From IMG/VR virus record IMGVR_UViG_3300046512_000174, positions 1 through 64,000 of that record: a stretch of DNA of 64,000 nt; one strand, written 5' to 3'. Under the pieces are notes generated by a model that made no database searches, was not told where the DNA came from, and worked only from the letters and a program-made list of their open reading frames with translations. Source of the stretch: a virus. Position numbers and translations under genes: made by a program. Below, piece after piece: positions 41,027 to 48,358 of the stretch (position 1 is the first letter of the stretch; each line of letters starts with the position of its first letter).

Positions 41027-41794
41027 TTAAAGCTTTTTGCTTTTTTCATTTCGTAATTCTGCGAGTTCGGCACGCAACCGGGCAATCTCCAGCTGCTGCG
41101 AGTCATCGCCGTTGATCACTTCGCCATGCAGGTCGATGGCGCTGCGCAGCGAGATCTTGGCGAAACGACCGGACTTCATGTTCACAAACATCAGCTCAGG
41201 GTCTGTGACCGCTTTCTCGATAGCGACAGATTTTTCCACCATCGACACCATGTCGCTCATCACCATCAGCAGCTGCGGGCCGGTCAGCGGCATATCCGGG
41301 TTGGTGATGCCGCACTCGATCGCGGCTTTCCCGATCGCGGCGGCGAGGATGTTTCGCTCATCAAGGATGTGGTGCAGATGGTCGAGCACGACGTCGTCGG
41401 CATAGGCATGGCGGGCTGGCAGCCACTGACCATTAATGCCTCCGGTCACGGTAAGAGGGTCAGCGTAGAACTCCCAGCAATTAGTATCCGGACGCTTTTT
41501 CCCGCGCCGGAACAAGACGCCGGGGAACAGCTCGACTGTCGCGATCGGCTCGAAGGCAATGCAATCGATGCTCGGGCCGAGCTGCTTGATCATCACCGCT
41601 TTGCACTCATCGCACAGCGCCATTGAGCCCAACTGGCCATCGCCGATCAGTGGAGTCACCTCCTTGGCGATGACGGTTGGAGTTCGAGAGCATTGCTGCA
41701 TACGTGGGCGACCGCCGAGCGAGAACGCGGATTGCCCGTTTGGCAGCATCGCCTGACAGCGATCGAGGGTTGGGGGAAGCAGTGGTTCAGTCAT
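41027..41794 (-). CDS. Hypothetical phage protein
   Basis: A 255-residue protein from ATG 41794, with SD AGGAG. The N-terminal part has Cys pairs (DRCQAML, QQCSRT, ALCDECKAVM); the middle is beta-rich (IATVELFPGVLFRRGKKRPDTNCWEFYADPL). The C-terminus is a coiled-coil-like helix (QQLEIARLRAELAELRNEK). It ends accessory unit 4. Not recognised. Confidence 0.66.
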   Translation of the reverse strand: MTEPLLPPTLDRCQAMLPNGQSAFSLGGRPRMQQCSRTPTVIAKEVTPLIGDGQLGSMALCDECKAVMIKQLGPSIDCIAFEPIATVELFPGVLFRRGKKRPDTNCWEFYADPLTVTGGINGQWLPARHAYADDVVLDHLHHILDERNILAAAIGKAAIECGITNPDMPLTGPQLLMVMSDMVSMVEKSVAIEKAVTDPELMFVNMKSGRFAKISLRSAIDLHGEVINGDDSQQLEIARLRAELAELRNEKSKKL

Positions 41795-42146
41795 TGATCT
41801 TCTCCTGTTGAATTCTGACTTTGTTGGCCTGCTCGAGCAGCTTTGCCAGCGCCGCGTGAAACTGCATCTCGGAACCAATGCAGCTGAATTTTGTGACCTG
41901 ATCCCTGAGCGCCACCAGCGCCGCGCAAGGATTGCTCAGGTTGAAACCGCCGCGCCCATCCCAAAGGACGTCCAGCCATTTTCCACCCGTATAGGTTTTC
42001 GCTTCGAGGAACCAGTCAGGACCGAAGCGGTAGCTGAATTCATATATGGTGTGTTCGAGGTCTAGCTCGACCTTGTCGATTTGGAACCAGTCCAAAACGT
42101 ATCGATGGCGCTCAACGATCGCTGTTTTCGGTTTCTTGGCGCTCAT
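41787..42146 (-). CDS. Conserved phage protein, related to the gene at 37011
   Basis: A 119-residue protein from ATG 42146. The pattern ERHRYVLDWFQIDKVELDLEHTIYEFSYRFGPDWFLEAKTYTGGKWLDVLWDG resembles the region around FGPDWL in the protein at 37011, so the two may be distant paralogues. It overlaps the next gene by 8 nt. Function unknown. Confidence 0.66.
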   Translation of the reverse strand: MSAKKPKTAIVERHRYVLDWFQIDKVELDLEHTIYEFSYRFGPDWFLEAKTYTGGKWLDVLWDGRGGFNLSNPCAALVALRDQVTKFSCIGSEMQFHAALAKLLEQANKVRIQQEKIND

Positions 42147-42148
42147 GC

Positions 42149-42352
42149 TCACAGCCCGTGATTGGTCGATCTGAAATGGTGGGTGCAATAGACGCTCGCC
42201 ACGCCACCGTCGTAGGTGTAGACCTGCCGCCATGGCAAGCCAACCTGCTCGCACTTCATCGCCTCGGCAATGATCGCGTCGTTGGTCATGTGCGTCGGGC
42301 CGGCGCAGCCACTCATGGCGAGCAGGGTCAGCAGTACGATCAGGATTTTCAT
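42149..42352 (-). CDS. Small lipoprotein (67 aa)
   Basis: Starts MKILIVLLTLLAMSGCAGPTHM. A clear signal with lipobox MSGC predicts acylation at Cys16. The mature part has two further Cys (KCEQ, VYCTH). Early-expressed phage lipoproteins often block superinfection; that role is inferred from type only. It is chosen from ATG 42352; the longer frame overlaps the upstream gene. Confidence 0.72.
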   Translation of the reverse strand: MKILIVLLTLLAMSGCAGPTHMTNDAIIAEAMKCEQVGLPWRQVYTYDGGVASVYCTHHFRSTNHGL

Positions 42353-42363
42353 TATGACGCTAC

Positions 42364-42822
42364 TTACTGGGTGGGTTGCGTGCGTTGCGATTCCAGCGCG
42401 GCTTGGCATTCCCGGTGGCGGACTTCGTCAATCTCGAACGCCGGGCGCAGGTCGGTGGGCAGACGCTCTCCGGCATTCACCAGCCGGTTGATCTCAGCAA
42501 CAAGCGACTTGGTGTCGAGCAGACGTTCGAACTTCCTGCCGATGATCGGCACGGATCCATGCTCTGGGAGATCTGCGCCATGTTCAAACAGCGTCCAGCC
42601 GACTGCGTTCCGGCCAATGGCGTGAAAGAATCGGCCGCCCAGCACCGTCGAGCGCTCGCGGCTGCCGTGAATGGTGAACAGCATCTTGCCGGACGTGATC
42701 TGCTTGTATGGCTTGCCCGGGTTTCCGCACTGTCGGCAGTCGTGGCCTTTCGGTTGAACCAGCGCGCAGCGGGTGCAGGTGGTGAAGTCCCAGCGGAACT
42801 TCCCGTCGGTTTCAGTTCCCAT
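42364..42822 (-). CDS. Zinc-ribbon protein, unknown
   Basis: A 152-residue protein with SD AGGAAG. Residues about 15-35 (TTCTRCALVQPKGHDCRQCGNPG) form a four-Cys ribbon. The rest is mixed alpha/beta (GKMLFTIHGSRERSTVLGGRFFHAIGRNAVGWTLFEHG). It overlaps the upstream gene by 11 nt. Function unknown. Confidence 0.67.
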   Translation of the reverse strand: MGTETDGKFRWDFTTCTRCALVQPKGHDCRQCGNPGKPYKQITSGKMLFTIHGSRERSTVLGGRFFHAIGRNAVGWTLFEHGADLPEHGSVPIIGRKFERLLDTKSLVAEINRLVNAGERLPTDLRPAFEIDEVRHRECQAALESQRTQPTQ

Positions 42823-43318
42823 CTTTATTGGCTTCCTGCTGCGAGGCCACGAACTCAGCTAGCAACTGCTGACGCTCGGCTTCGGCCTTCTTGCTGTCGA
42901 TGCCGAAGAACTCGGCGATGAATTCCAGCTTGCCGCGTGGGCGGGTGGCCACATACAGGCTGTCGGTGCCTTCGTGGTATTCAGCCAGAACGATGCCCTG
43001 CTCCTGCAACCACTCCAGAAACTCGCCGATCGCCTGACTGCCAGCGGCCTTGGCTTCGACTTCCTTGGCCAGCTCAGGGAAGCGCGGTTCGCAGGTGCTG
43101 TAGTGGGTTACGAGGACCTTCTCGCCGGAATTCCCAACAATGCGGTGACGGTCCCAGTTGAGGCTGGCCGCGTTGTTCTCGGCTTTCTGACCATCAGACC
43201 ATTCAGCGCGAACGTGCTCATCGCCAGCCACTGGGCAAATGCCATGGGGAACGGTGTTTTCATGGCGAGTCCAGATCATCTGCTCACCGCTCAGGGCGTA
43301 AAAGCGTTTCGATTTCAT
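42812..43318 (-). CDS. Hypothetical phage protein
   Basis: A 168-residue protein with SD AGGAA. It has an N-terminal beta region with Cys/His (MIWTRHENTVPHGICPVAGDEHVRAEWSDGQKAE) and a helical C-terminus (IGEFLEWLQEQGIVLAEYHEG...). The latter half recalls domains seen in several accessory genes of Pseudomonas phages. No function assigned. Confidence 0.66.
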   Translation of the reverse strand: MKSKRFYALSGEQMIWTRHENTVPHGICPVAGDEHVRAEWSDGQKAENNAASLNWDRHRIVGNSGEKVLVTHYSTCEPRFPELAKEVEAKAAGSQAIGEFLEWLQEQGIVLAEYHEGTDSLYVATRPRGKLEFIAEFFGIDSKKAEAERQQLLAEFVASQQEANKDGN

Positions 43319-43578
43319 TGCTGGTGTTCCTGTTCAAGTTGATCACGGATGATGCGGGCCGAGCGGGCGAGGTAGTAGGACGCTGCCTTCTGCCAGCCAA
43401 TCCAACTATCGTCGGTGCCACGGTCGAAGTAGTGCGAGAACTGGCCGTTTACCTTAACGGCGCCGAGCGGCCAGCCCTCTGATTTTGCATAGGCCTCGAA
43501 GTCGGTGCGCGAGCTGCACATCAGCTCAATGATTTGCGGTGGCTTGTGCGACGGGATCAGGCGTGGAGTGGTGGCCAT
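43315..43578 (-). CDS. Hypothetical phage protein (87 aa)
   Basis: From ATG 43578 (MATTPRLIPSHKPPQIIELMCSSRTDFEAYAKSEGWPLGAVKVNGQFSHYFDRGTDDSWIGWQKAASYYLARSARIIRDQLEQEHQQ). The pattern FDRG(T)DDSWxGWQKAA is common in short phage proteins. It overlaps neighbours on both sides. Function unknown. Confidence 0.67.
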   Translation of the reverse strand: MATTPRLIPSHKPPQIIELMCSSRTDFEAYAKSEGWPLGAVKVNGQFSHYFDRGTDDSWIGWQKAASYYLARSARIIRDQLEQEHQQ

Positions 43579-44642
43579 CAGTTCGCTTCCCATCCGGATG
43601 CAGCGGCGATATCGGCGGGGATCTGGACTACGGCGCCGAGCTTCGACATAACGACCGCCCGGCACACGGCGAGGAGTACGGTTTCGCAGCCATCCTGATC
43701 GGCAGTTGGCGCGCCATCATCACCGTAGATCTCAGCATCCCAGCCGACAGGCTCAACGTCTTTAACCGGCGCCGACAGCCAGACATGGTATTTTTCGATC
43801 AGCGGGCCGCCAATTTCCCAGCCGAGCGGATCCCAGCAGCCGTGGTCGTCGGTCCACATGTTCTGGATGCCGGCGCCGTCCTCGAGCCAGCACCAGCGCA
43901 ACTGCTCGAGCAAACCCTCGGCACTGGCCACCGCGTAACGCAGCGCCGGGCCGGTCAGTTTGGATGTGCGCATCGAGACCATTTCGGTGGGTGCAGGTTG
44001 TTGCACTTTGTCTGTCACGGCGTCCGGCATACCGAGGCGCAGCACGTTGCCCGCCACGTCGAGGATCATGGCGAACGGCTTCTTGCTGCGGGCGATATCC
44101 ATCACGCGCTGATCGCGGGTGCGGTTCGCCATGCGGGTTTCGTATTCCGGTCGGCTTTCACCTTCGCGACGCGGCTCTGGTGCGGGCACAACAGCGGCGG
44201 CGACAAACCTGCTGAAGCGAGTTCGGCTCGCAGTAGGCGTAGCAACAATGACCACATCGACTTCTGGCAGCTTGCTTTCGAGCAAGACATTGCAGGTAGT
44301 CAGCACCAGCAGGGAGCCTTGTTGTAGTCGCTCGATATTCACGTCGCGCTCTGCCCTGTTTTGGCTGGCCAGCACCGACGCGGCTGGAACTCCGGCGTTG
44401 ATGAATGCAGCTGTAACCATCTCGCAATGCTGGACCGTCGCGCAGAACACAATGGCGCGCTTGCCGCTTGCGTGCTGCAGGTACGGATTGACGATGGTGT
44501 GGCCGATGCCGGTGGACATGCCGAGCGGAACAGCATCAAAGCTCGGCGGAGTCGCAAAGTACTTCACCGGGGTCAGATAACCCTGTTCGATCAGGGAAGC
44601 CAAGGTGACGGACTCGAGAGGTTCAACGGTGGCCTTTTTCAT
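43578..44642 (-). CDS. Degenerate helicase C-terminal domain fused to a DUF2591-like domain
   Basis: A 354-residue protein from ATG 44642 with SD AAGGAG. Residues about 30-150 resemble only the second RecA domain of SF2 helicases (GKRAIVFCATVQHCEMVTAAFINAGVPAASVLAS, LVLTTCNVLLESKLPEVDVVIVATPTASRTRFSRFVAAAV). The Arg-rich motif VI (QxxGRxxR) is lost and there is no DEAD/Walker domain. Residues about 205-345 (TSKLTGPALRYAVASAEGL ... GGPLIEKYHVWLSA ... AVCRAVVMSKLGAVVQIP) match DUF2591-type phage proteins. It cannot be an active helicase alone. Confidence 0.68.
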   Translation of the reverse strand: MKKATVEPLESVTLASLIEQGYLTPVKYFATPPSFDAVPLGMSTGIGHTIVNPYLQHASGKRAIVFCATVQHCEMVTAAFINAGVPAASVLASQNRAERDVNIERLQQGSLLVLTTCNVLLESKLPEVDVVIVATPTASRTRFSRFVAAAVVPAPEPRREGESRPEYETRMANRTRDQRVMDIARSKKPFAMILDVAGNVLRLGMPDAVTDKVQQPAPTEMVSMRTSKLTGPALRYAVASAEGLLEQLRWCWLEDGAGIQNMWTDDHGCWDPLGWEIGGPLIEKYHVWLSAPVKDVEPVGWDAEIYGDDGAPTADQDGCETVLLAVCRAVVMSKLGAVVQIPADIAAASGWEAN

Positions 44643-44848
44643 TTCGATGCTCCTTGAGTTTGGACTGGTGCGCCGCCCTCGACGCGGATGGTGTTGCGAA
44701 CCACGGTCAGGATGCTGCGATCGCTGAAGTAGTAGCGATCCTTGTCGGCGCGGTGGTCGCGGGTCATGTGCGAGCATTGGGCCTGCGCGGCGCGGCGGAC
44801 TTGGCCGGCGGTGTGGTGCTCGCGGTTGATTTTGTTCGCCATGCTCAT
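44639..44848 (-). CDS. Small basic protein (69 aa), unknown
   Basis: ATG 44848 overlaps the upstream stop (ATGA). A basic N-terminus (NKINREHHTAGQVRRAAQAQCSHMTRDHRADKD) suggests nucleic-acid contact. No family recognised. Confidence 0.62.
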   Translation of the reverse strand: MSMANKINREHHTAGQVRRAAQAQCSHMTRDHRADKDRYYFSDRSILTVVRNTIRVEGGAPVQTQGASK

Positions 44849-45450
44849 TTCGAGGAGTCCGGGCGGTTAATGCCGTCGGTCAGCAACGCGGTGTTGATCG
44901 GGCCGCCGATGTTCAGCGGAACGCCGAAGTACTTTGCCAGCAGAGCCGAACTCATGGCCGATGCACCTTCCCCCGCACCCCCTTCCCGCGAAAGCAGTGG
45001 TAGCGAATCGGTCGACCACTGGATCTCCGGGCGCTTGCTGCGACCGATGCTCTGCACATGAAGGGTTGGGGACTGGACCGGTCGAATGTCGCGATGGCAG
45101 AAATGGCGACCGCAGACGCTCATGCCCAGCACCGAACCATCTGGCCGGCGGTAAACGGTCGCGCCGATCGAGGGCTGGTAGGAGGCGATCAGCATGCCGG
45201 CCTTCGTGCAACCGATGATCAGGCGGTCCAGTTCGATCTGGGTGATCTCGCAGATATAGCCAGCAAACAGCGCGGTCTTGCGCTTGATCAGGCTCCACGC
45301 CTCGGCCGGGAACATCAGGCCATCGCCGCCGTCAACGTAGTCCTGTGCGATGGACGCTGCTGGCGTGTTGGCGATGGCCAGCGCGCTGCTGATGTCCTGC
45401 AGCTCGTTGATCAGGTCGCTGACTGGTGCGGTGATATCGACTGGCTTCAT
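44845..45450 (-). CDS. Hypothetical phage protein
   Basis: A 201-residue protein with SD GGGAG. Alpha/beta mix (LIIGCTKAGMLIASYQPSIGATVYRRPDGSVLGMSVCGRHFCHRDIRP) with three Cys near residues 110-120. The C-terminus is Gly/Ser-rich. A GGTACCGG-hairpin element lies just upstream. Not recognised. Confidence 0.65.
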   Translation of the reverse strand: MKPVDITAPVSDLINELQDISSALAIANTPAASIAQDYVDGGDGLMFPAEAWSLIKRKTALFAGYICEITQIELDRLIIGCTKAGMLIASYQPSIGATVYRRPDGSVLGMSVCGRHFCHRDIRPVQSPTLHVQSIGRSKRPEIQWSTDSLPLLSREGGAGEGASAMSSALLAKYFGVPLNIGGPINTALLTDGINRPDSSK

Positions 45451-45467
45451 GGTGATGCTCCCGTGTT

Positions 45468-45497
45468 GGTACCGGCGAACCCCCAGTTAAGGGGGTT
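45468..45497 (-). repeat. Intercistronic GGTACCGG-hairpin element, copy 3
   Basis: GGTACCGG (45468-45475), then AACCCCC-AGTTAA-GGGGGTT (45478-45497). The loop and arms differ from copies 1 and 2 while pairing is kept, which supports an RNA or DNA hairpin as the functional unit. Confidence 0.68.
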
Positions 45498-45513
45498 GAG
45501 GTGGGTGCGTTGG

Positions 45514-45696
45514 TTAGATGCGCGAGACTTCGACTGAGTGAACCATTTCTGACTTTTCACCAACACTTCCAGCAATTTCAGGATCTTTGAAAAAGGCGGT
45601 GAACGCACGCTCTACCGAAAGAGCAAAACCACCGGTATTCGTGGGAAAAGTAAAAATTGCCTTTCCTTTTGCATCCTTGAAAATTACTTGCTTCAT
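45514..45696 (-). CDS. Small protein (60 aa), first gene of accessory unit 4
   Basis: MKQVIFKDAKGKAIFTFPTNTGGFALSVERAFTAFFKDPEIAGSVGEKSEMVHSVEVSRI. SD GGAG can be bound by a leader hairpin (45704-45726). Beta-strand rich, soluble. First genes of operator-controlled units are typical sites for host-interaction proteins; no function is evident. Confidence 0.68.
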   Translation of the reverse strand: MKQVIFKDAKGKAIFTFPTNTGGFALSVERAFTAFFKDPEIAGSVGEKSEMVHSVEVSRI

Positions 45697-45703
45697 GGCT
45701 CTG

Positions 45704-45726
45704 CTCCGTTGTGCGTTTCAATGGAG
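45704..45726 (-). promoter_or_regulatory. SD-sequestering leader hairpin
   Basis: CTCCATTG (minus strand) faces CAACGGAG with one mismatch. The second arm carries the SD. Same architecture as at 40965-40990. Confidence 0.5.
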
Positions 45727-45728
45727 TG

Positions 45729-45758
45729 ATTGTAGGCGCATTACTCAAATATGAGCAA
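45729..45758 (-). promoter_or_regulatory. Accessory unit 4 promoter with operator site 8
   Basis: Operator TTACTCAAATATGAGCAA (45741-45758), flanked by GGCGC/GCGCC arms. Minus-strand promoter TTGCTC-N18-TACAAT. It drives 45696 down to 41027. Confidence 0.78.
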
Positions 45759-45788
45759 GCGCCTTTTGCAGATTTATTGATGAACGGT

Positions 45789-46067
45789 TTATGAAGCGTA
45801 CACACCGCCGAACAAATGAAGCACCAGCGCCCCGTCGCCGAGCTGAAACGTTCCAAGGAACGGCCAGACCACAGCCATTGGCAGAAGCGGGTTGCCGGTG
45901 CTGCATACTTCAAAACGCTGCGCCTTGAGCGGGCGGCTGTCGTCGACGCGGAACCACATCTGCGCGGTTCCGTGCTGGACTTGGACTGACAGGAAGGTAG
46001 CGCCTTCTGGCAGGTCGAGAGTGAACGTCTGTTCAAGCGGGACGGCGTGTTTGTGGATGGTGATCAT
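45789..46067 (-). CDS. Conserved small phage protein
   Basis: A 92-residue protein with SD GGAG. The beta-rich sequence (ITIHKHAVPLEQTFTLDLPEGATFLSVQVQHGTAQMWFRVDDSRPLKAQRFEVCSTGNPL) follows a plan common to phage proteins of unknown function (HxYxL ... LPxGAxxLSVQxQ). It ends accessory unit 5 just upstream of the unit 4 promoter. Confidence 0.7.
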   Translation of the reverse strand: MITIHKHAVPLEQTFTLDLPEGATFLSVQVQHGTAQMWFRVDDSRPLKAQRFEVCSTGNPLLPMAVVWPFLGTFQLGDGALVLHLFGGVYAS

Positions 46068-46444
46068 GCTGGGGCTCCGGAGGTTGTGGGTTGTTGTGCC
46101 CGCAGCCAGCGCGCGTACCGGCTTTCAGGCTGTCCCGGCGGCAGGGTGCGTTCGATCATCTGCACCAGCGCCAGACGCAGCGGGAACGTGCCCTGCATCA
46201 GAACGGTGGTGCGAAGTTCATGCCGGGCGCCGTTGGTTGCCTTGGCAGTGATGGCGGCGATGGCATGGAACATCTGCTCGGTCGGCTCGATTCCGTAGGA
46301 ACGCAGTTCCGCGTCGACCAGCCAGCGCGCCGGGCCTCGATTCAGCTTTTCAAAGGCTGCCTCGATCGCCGGGCAGGTCTCCGGCACCATGTCGAACGAC
46401 AGGGCTTCAGCCGGAGTGACCTTTGTGTCTTCTCGGAATGCCAT
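46064..46444 (-). CDS. Hypothetical phage protein
   Basis: A 126-residue protein with SD AAAGGA. It is helical (CPAIEAAFEKLNRGPARWLVDAELRSYGIEPTEQMFHAIAAITAKATNGARHELRTTVLMQG) with one further helix. Overlaps its downstream neighbour by 4 nt. Not recognised. Confidence 0.66.
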   Translation of the reverse strand: MAFREDTKVTPAEALSFDMVPETCPAIEAAFEKLNRGPARWLVDAELRSYGIEPTEQMFHAIAAITAKATNGARHELRTTVLMQGTFPLRLALVQMIERTLPPGQPESRYARWLRAQQPTTSGAPA

Positions 46445-46446
46445 GG

Positions 46447-46737
46447 CTATTCCTTTGGCTTGCTGATCGTGGCGAGGTTATAGCTGCGCAGCAGGTCTTT
46501 CTTGATGGCAGCGACTGTTCCGGCGCTGAGGCCATCGCGGATTACGACCGGGTTGATGATTTCGCGGCCGCCCAATGCGGTCAGCTGGATCAAGACGCCG
46601 GACCCGGTCAGGGTGTCGCCAGCCTTTTCGATTTCACGGCTGGCAGCAGCGTAACTGCCGGCGAGCTGGGCTTTCAGTTCGAGGTTCTGACGCGCCAAAT
46701 CCTGATAGGTCGGCTTTTTCGGTTTGGTGCTAGACAT
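46447..46737 (-). CDS. Hypothetical phage protein
   Basis: A 96-residue protein with SD AAGGAG. A basic N-terminus (SSTKPKKPTYQDLARQNLELKAQLAGSYAAASREIEKAGDTL) forms a likely coiled-coil helix, followed by a beta/helix region. It has a GGTACCGG-hairpin element directly upstream. Not recognised. Confidence 0.66.
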   Translation of the reverse strand: MSSTKPKKPTYQDLARQNLELKAQLAGSYAAASREIEKAGDTLTGSGVLIQLTALGGREIINPVVIRDGLSAGTVAAIKKDLLRSYNLATISKPKE

Positions 46738-46753
46738 GGCGGATCTCCTTGGT

Positions 46754-46783
46754 GGTACCGGAAAAGCCCCGGGAAGGGGCTTT
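46754..46783 (-). repeat. Intercistronic GGTACCGG-hairpin element, copy 4
   Basis: GGTACCGG (46754-46761), then AAAGCCCC-GGGAA-GGGGCTTT (46763-46783). It lies between two genes of accessory unit 5. Confidence 0.65.
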
Positions 46784-46800
46784 GGTGTTGAAGTGGGCTG

Positions 46801-47064
46801 CTATAGAAAGAAGCCTTCGACGACCTGCAGGGGAACGCCTGTCTTTTCGGTCCACTCGGCGGCGTAGGCTTCGGCCGCTGCCTTGGCCTTGGCCTTCTGT
46901 TCTTCATTGCCGTCAGTGAACTGGAACACTTTGCAGCCGTCCCAGCCGGCTTCCTTCAATTTCAATTGTTGCTGGGTGCGGCGAAGGCGGCCGGCGTCGA
47001 TGGTGTTCTGTTCTTCAGGAAGTCGGTAGCGGACGCGGGCGGCATAGTGGGAAAGGGTTGGCAT
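46801..47064 (-). CDS. Hypothetical phage protein (87 aa)
   Basis: SD AAGGAG. MPTLSHYAARVRYRLPEEQNTIDAGRLRRTQQQLKLKEAGWDGCKVFQFTDGNEEQKAKAKAAAEAYAAEWTEKTGVPLQVVEGFFL. A mixed beta/helix fold with a charged helix. No family recognised. Confidence 0.66.
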   Translation of the reverse strand: MPTLSHYAARVRYRLPEEQNTIDAGRLRRTQQQLKLKEAGWDGCKVFQFTDGNEEQKAKAKAAAEAYAAEWTEKTGVPLQVVEGFFL

Positions 47065-47103
47065 GGGTGTGGCTCCTTGATGGATGGGGTTTGCTTGGCA
47101 GCT

Positions 47104-48039
47104 TTATTTCACCACGTACCAGTACACGCTGCCGTTCGAGGCGCTGACCAAGCGGGCATTCATGTATTGGCGCCCATTCACCGCCTGAGTGGCAACTTCC
47201 TTGGCGCTGGCTTCGCGCATCGCTGCCTCACCGGCCAAGCGAATCCAGTCACCGCTGAGTTTCTGATATTCGATTTTGTACATGTCAGCCTCTACCCGTT
47301 GTTGTTCGCGATCGAACAGTTCGCCGATGGTGCCCTCATTCAGTGGATCCGCAGCGCGCCATTCGATGGCGTCGGCTTCGAATGCAAAGGTGGCGCGGTA
47401 CTGTCGTCCAGCGTAAGCCAACCATTCGCCGCTGTTGGCGATGCGTTCGATGCGGCGGAAGGCTGGTGCTTCTTCGGCCGGCTCGGCAACTGGTGGGGTC
47501 GGTGCCGGGGCATCGCAGGTCATGTCGTAGTGATCGGCGATCAGGGCGATGGCTTCGGTCTTGGTGACCAGCTTCGGGCGGGCACCCACATGCTGTGCAT
47601 TGGTCAGCACCCAAGTGACCCGAGGCGTTGTCCCATTGTATTTGGTGTTGCAGCGCAGCACGCCGGAAGTGACACGGCCGTTCTCACGGTACTCGATGCC
47701 CATGCTGGTGCAGCCGGCTTCTTTGGCATGTTCGAGCATCTGGCCTGCGGTGATTTGAGCAGATTCTTGATGAGTGTTCATGCTTGGCTCAGCTGGTATC
47801 GCTGCTGGCTTGTGCGGGCTATCAATGCGGGCAACCTCTTTACGAGTGCCGCTTTCATCATCGACCTCAACCACGCGAATTGGTGGGCGCATACCGCTGC
47901 AGCTGAAGCGCTCATTCATGCGGTGAACAGCAGCGTTGAAGCCGCGAGGCTTGTCATCGTGCTCCAGCCATTCCGCGTCAACGTCGAACGCTTTGCCGTT
48001 GGAGCCAAACACTTGCTGGGTCTCAATGCGGTATTTCAT
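47104..48039 (-). CDS. Multi-segment phage protein, first gene of accessory unit 5
   Basis: A 311-residue protein with SD AGGGA. It contains a pattern used for small phage domains (FNAAVHRMNERFSCSGMRPPIRVVEVDDESGTRKEVARIDSP). A middle section has VTWVLTNAQHVGARPKLVTKTEAIALIADHYD. The end is YKIEYQKLSGDWIRLAGEAAMREASAKEVATQAVNGRQYMNARLVSA. A Pro/Ala/Glu linker lies near residue 185. It appears to be a fusion of two or three accessory domains. Function unknown. Confidence 0.66.
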   Translation of the reverse strand: MKYRIETQQVFGSNGKAFDVDAEWLEHDDKPRGFNAAVHRMNERFSCSGMRPPIRVVEVDDESGTRKEVARIDSPHKPAAIPAEPSMNTHQESAQITAGQMLEHAKEAGCTSMGIEYRENGRVTSGVLRCNTKYNGTTPRVTWVLTNAQHVGARPKLVTKTEAIALIADHYDMTCDAPAPTPPVAEPAEEAPAFRRIERIANSGEWLAYAGRQYRATFAFEADAIEWRAADPLNEGTIGELFDREQQRVEADMYKIEYQKLSGDWIRLAGEAAMREASAKEVATQAVNGRQYMNARLVSASNGSVYWYVVK

Positions 48040-48077
48040 GGTCGTTTCCCTGTTCGGTTGATTGCTTGGATGGGTGA

Positions 48078-48106
48078 ATCATACGGCGTTACTCAAATTT
48101 GATCAA
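48078..48106 (-). promoter_or_regulatory. Accessory unit 5 promoter with operator site 9
   Basis: Operator TTACTCAAATTTGATCAA (48089-48106), identical to site 6. Minus-strand promoter TTGATC-N17-TATGAT. It drives 48039 down to 45789. Confidence 0.77.
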
Positions 48107-48358
48107 TGCCATTGTGATAACAATTCGTTCTAAGCCAAAAGCCACCCGCTGCGGGCAGGCATATGCCCTCACGGCCTGACCGCGCCGCCGAACGGACACA
48201 TTTGCACATAACTCAAAAAGTTCCGCGTCCAAAATGGCGAACCGACGACCTGACCGCCACGGTCACCCGCCAGCCGACCCCCTCGCGCACCCAAAACGGA
48301 ACCCCTCGCCATGGGTGGATTGCGGTCGATTTGAGGGTGCTGGTCACCAAAAAGGAGC

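Noticed and set aside
35379-48106. ANR/FNR boxes (TTGATNNNNATCAA) as the explanation of the operator family
   Set aside because: The sites have TTGMTC-AAATTTGA spacing, with the second half offset from the ANR pattern; their position in phage promoters favours a phage regulator, though host control is not excluded.
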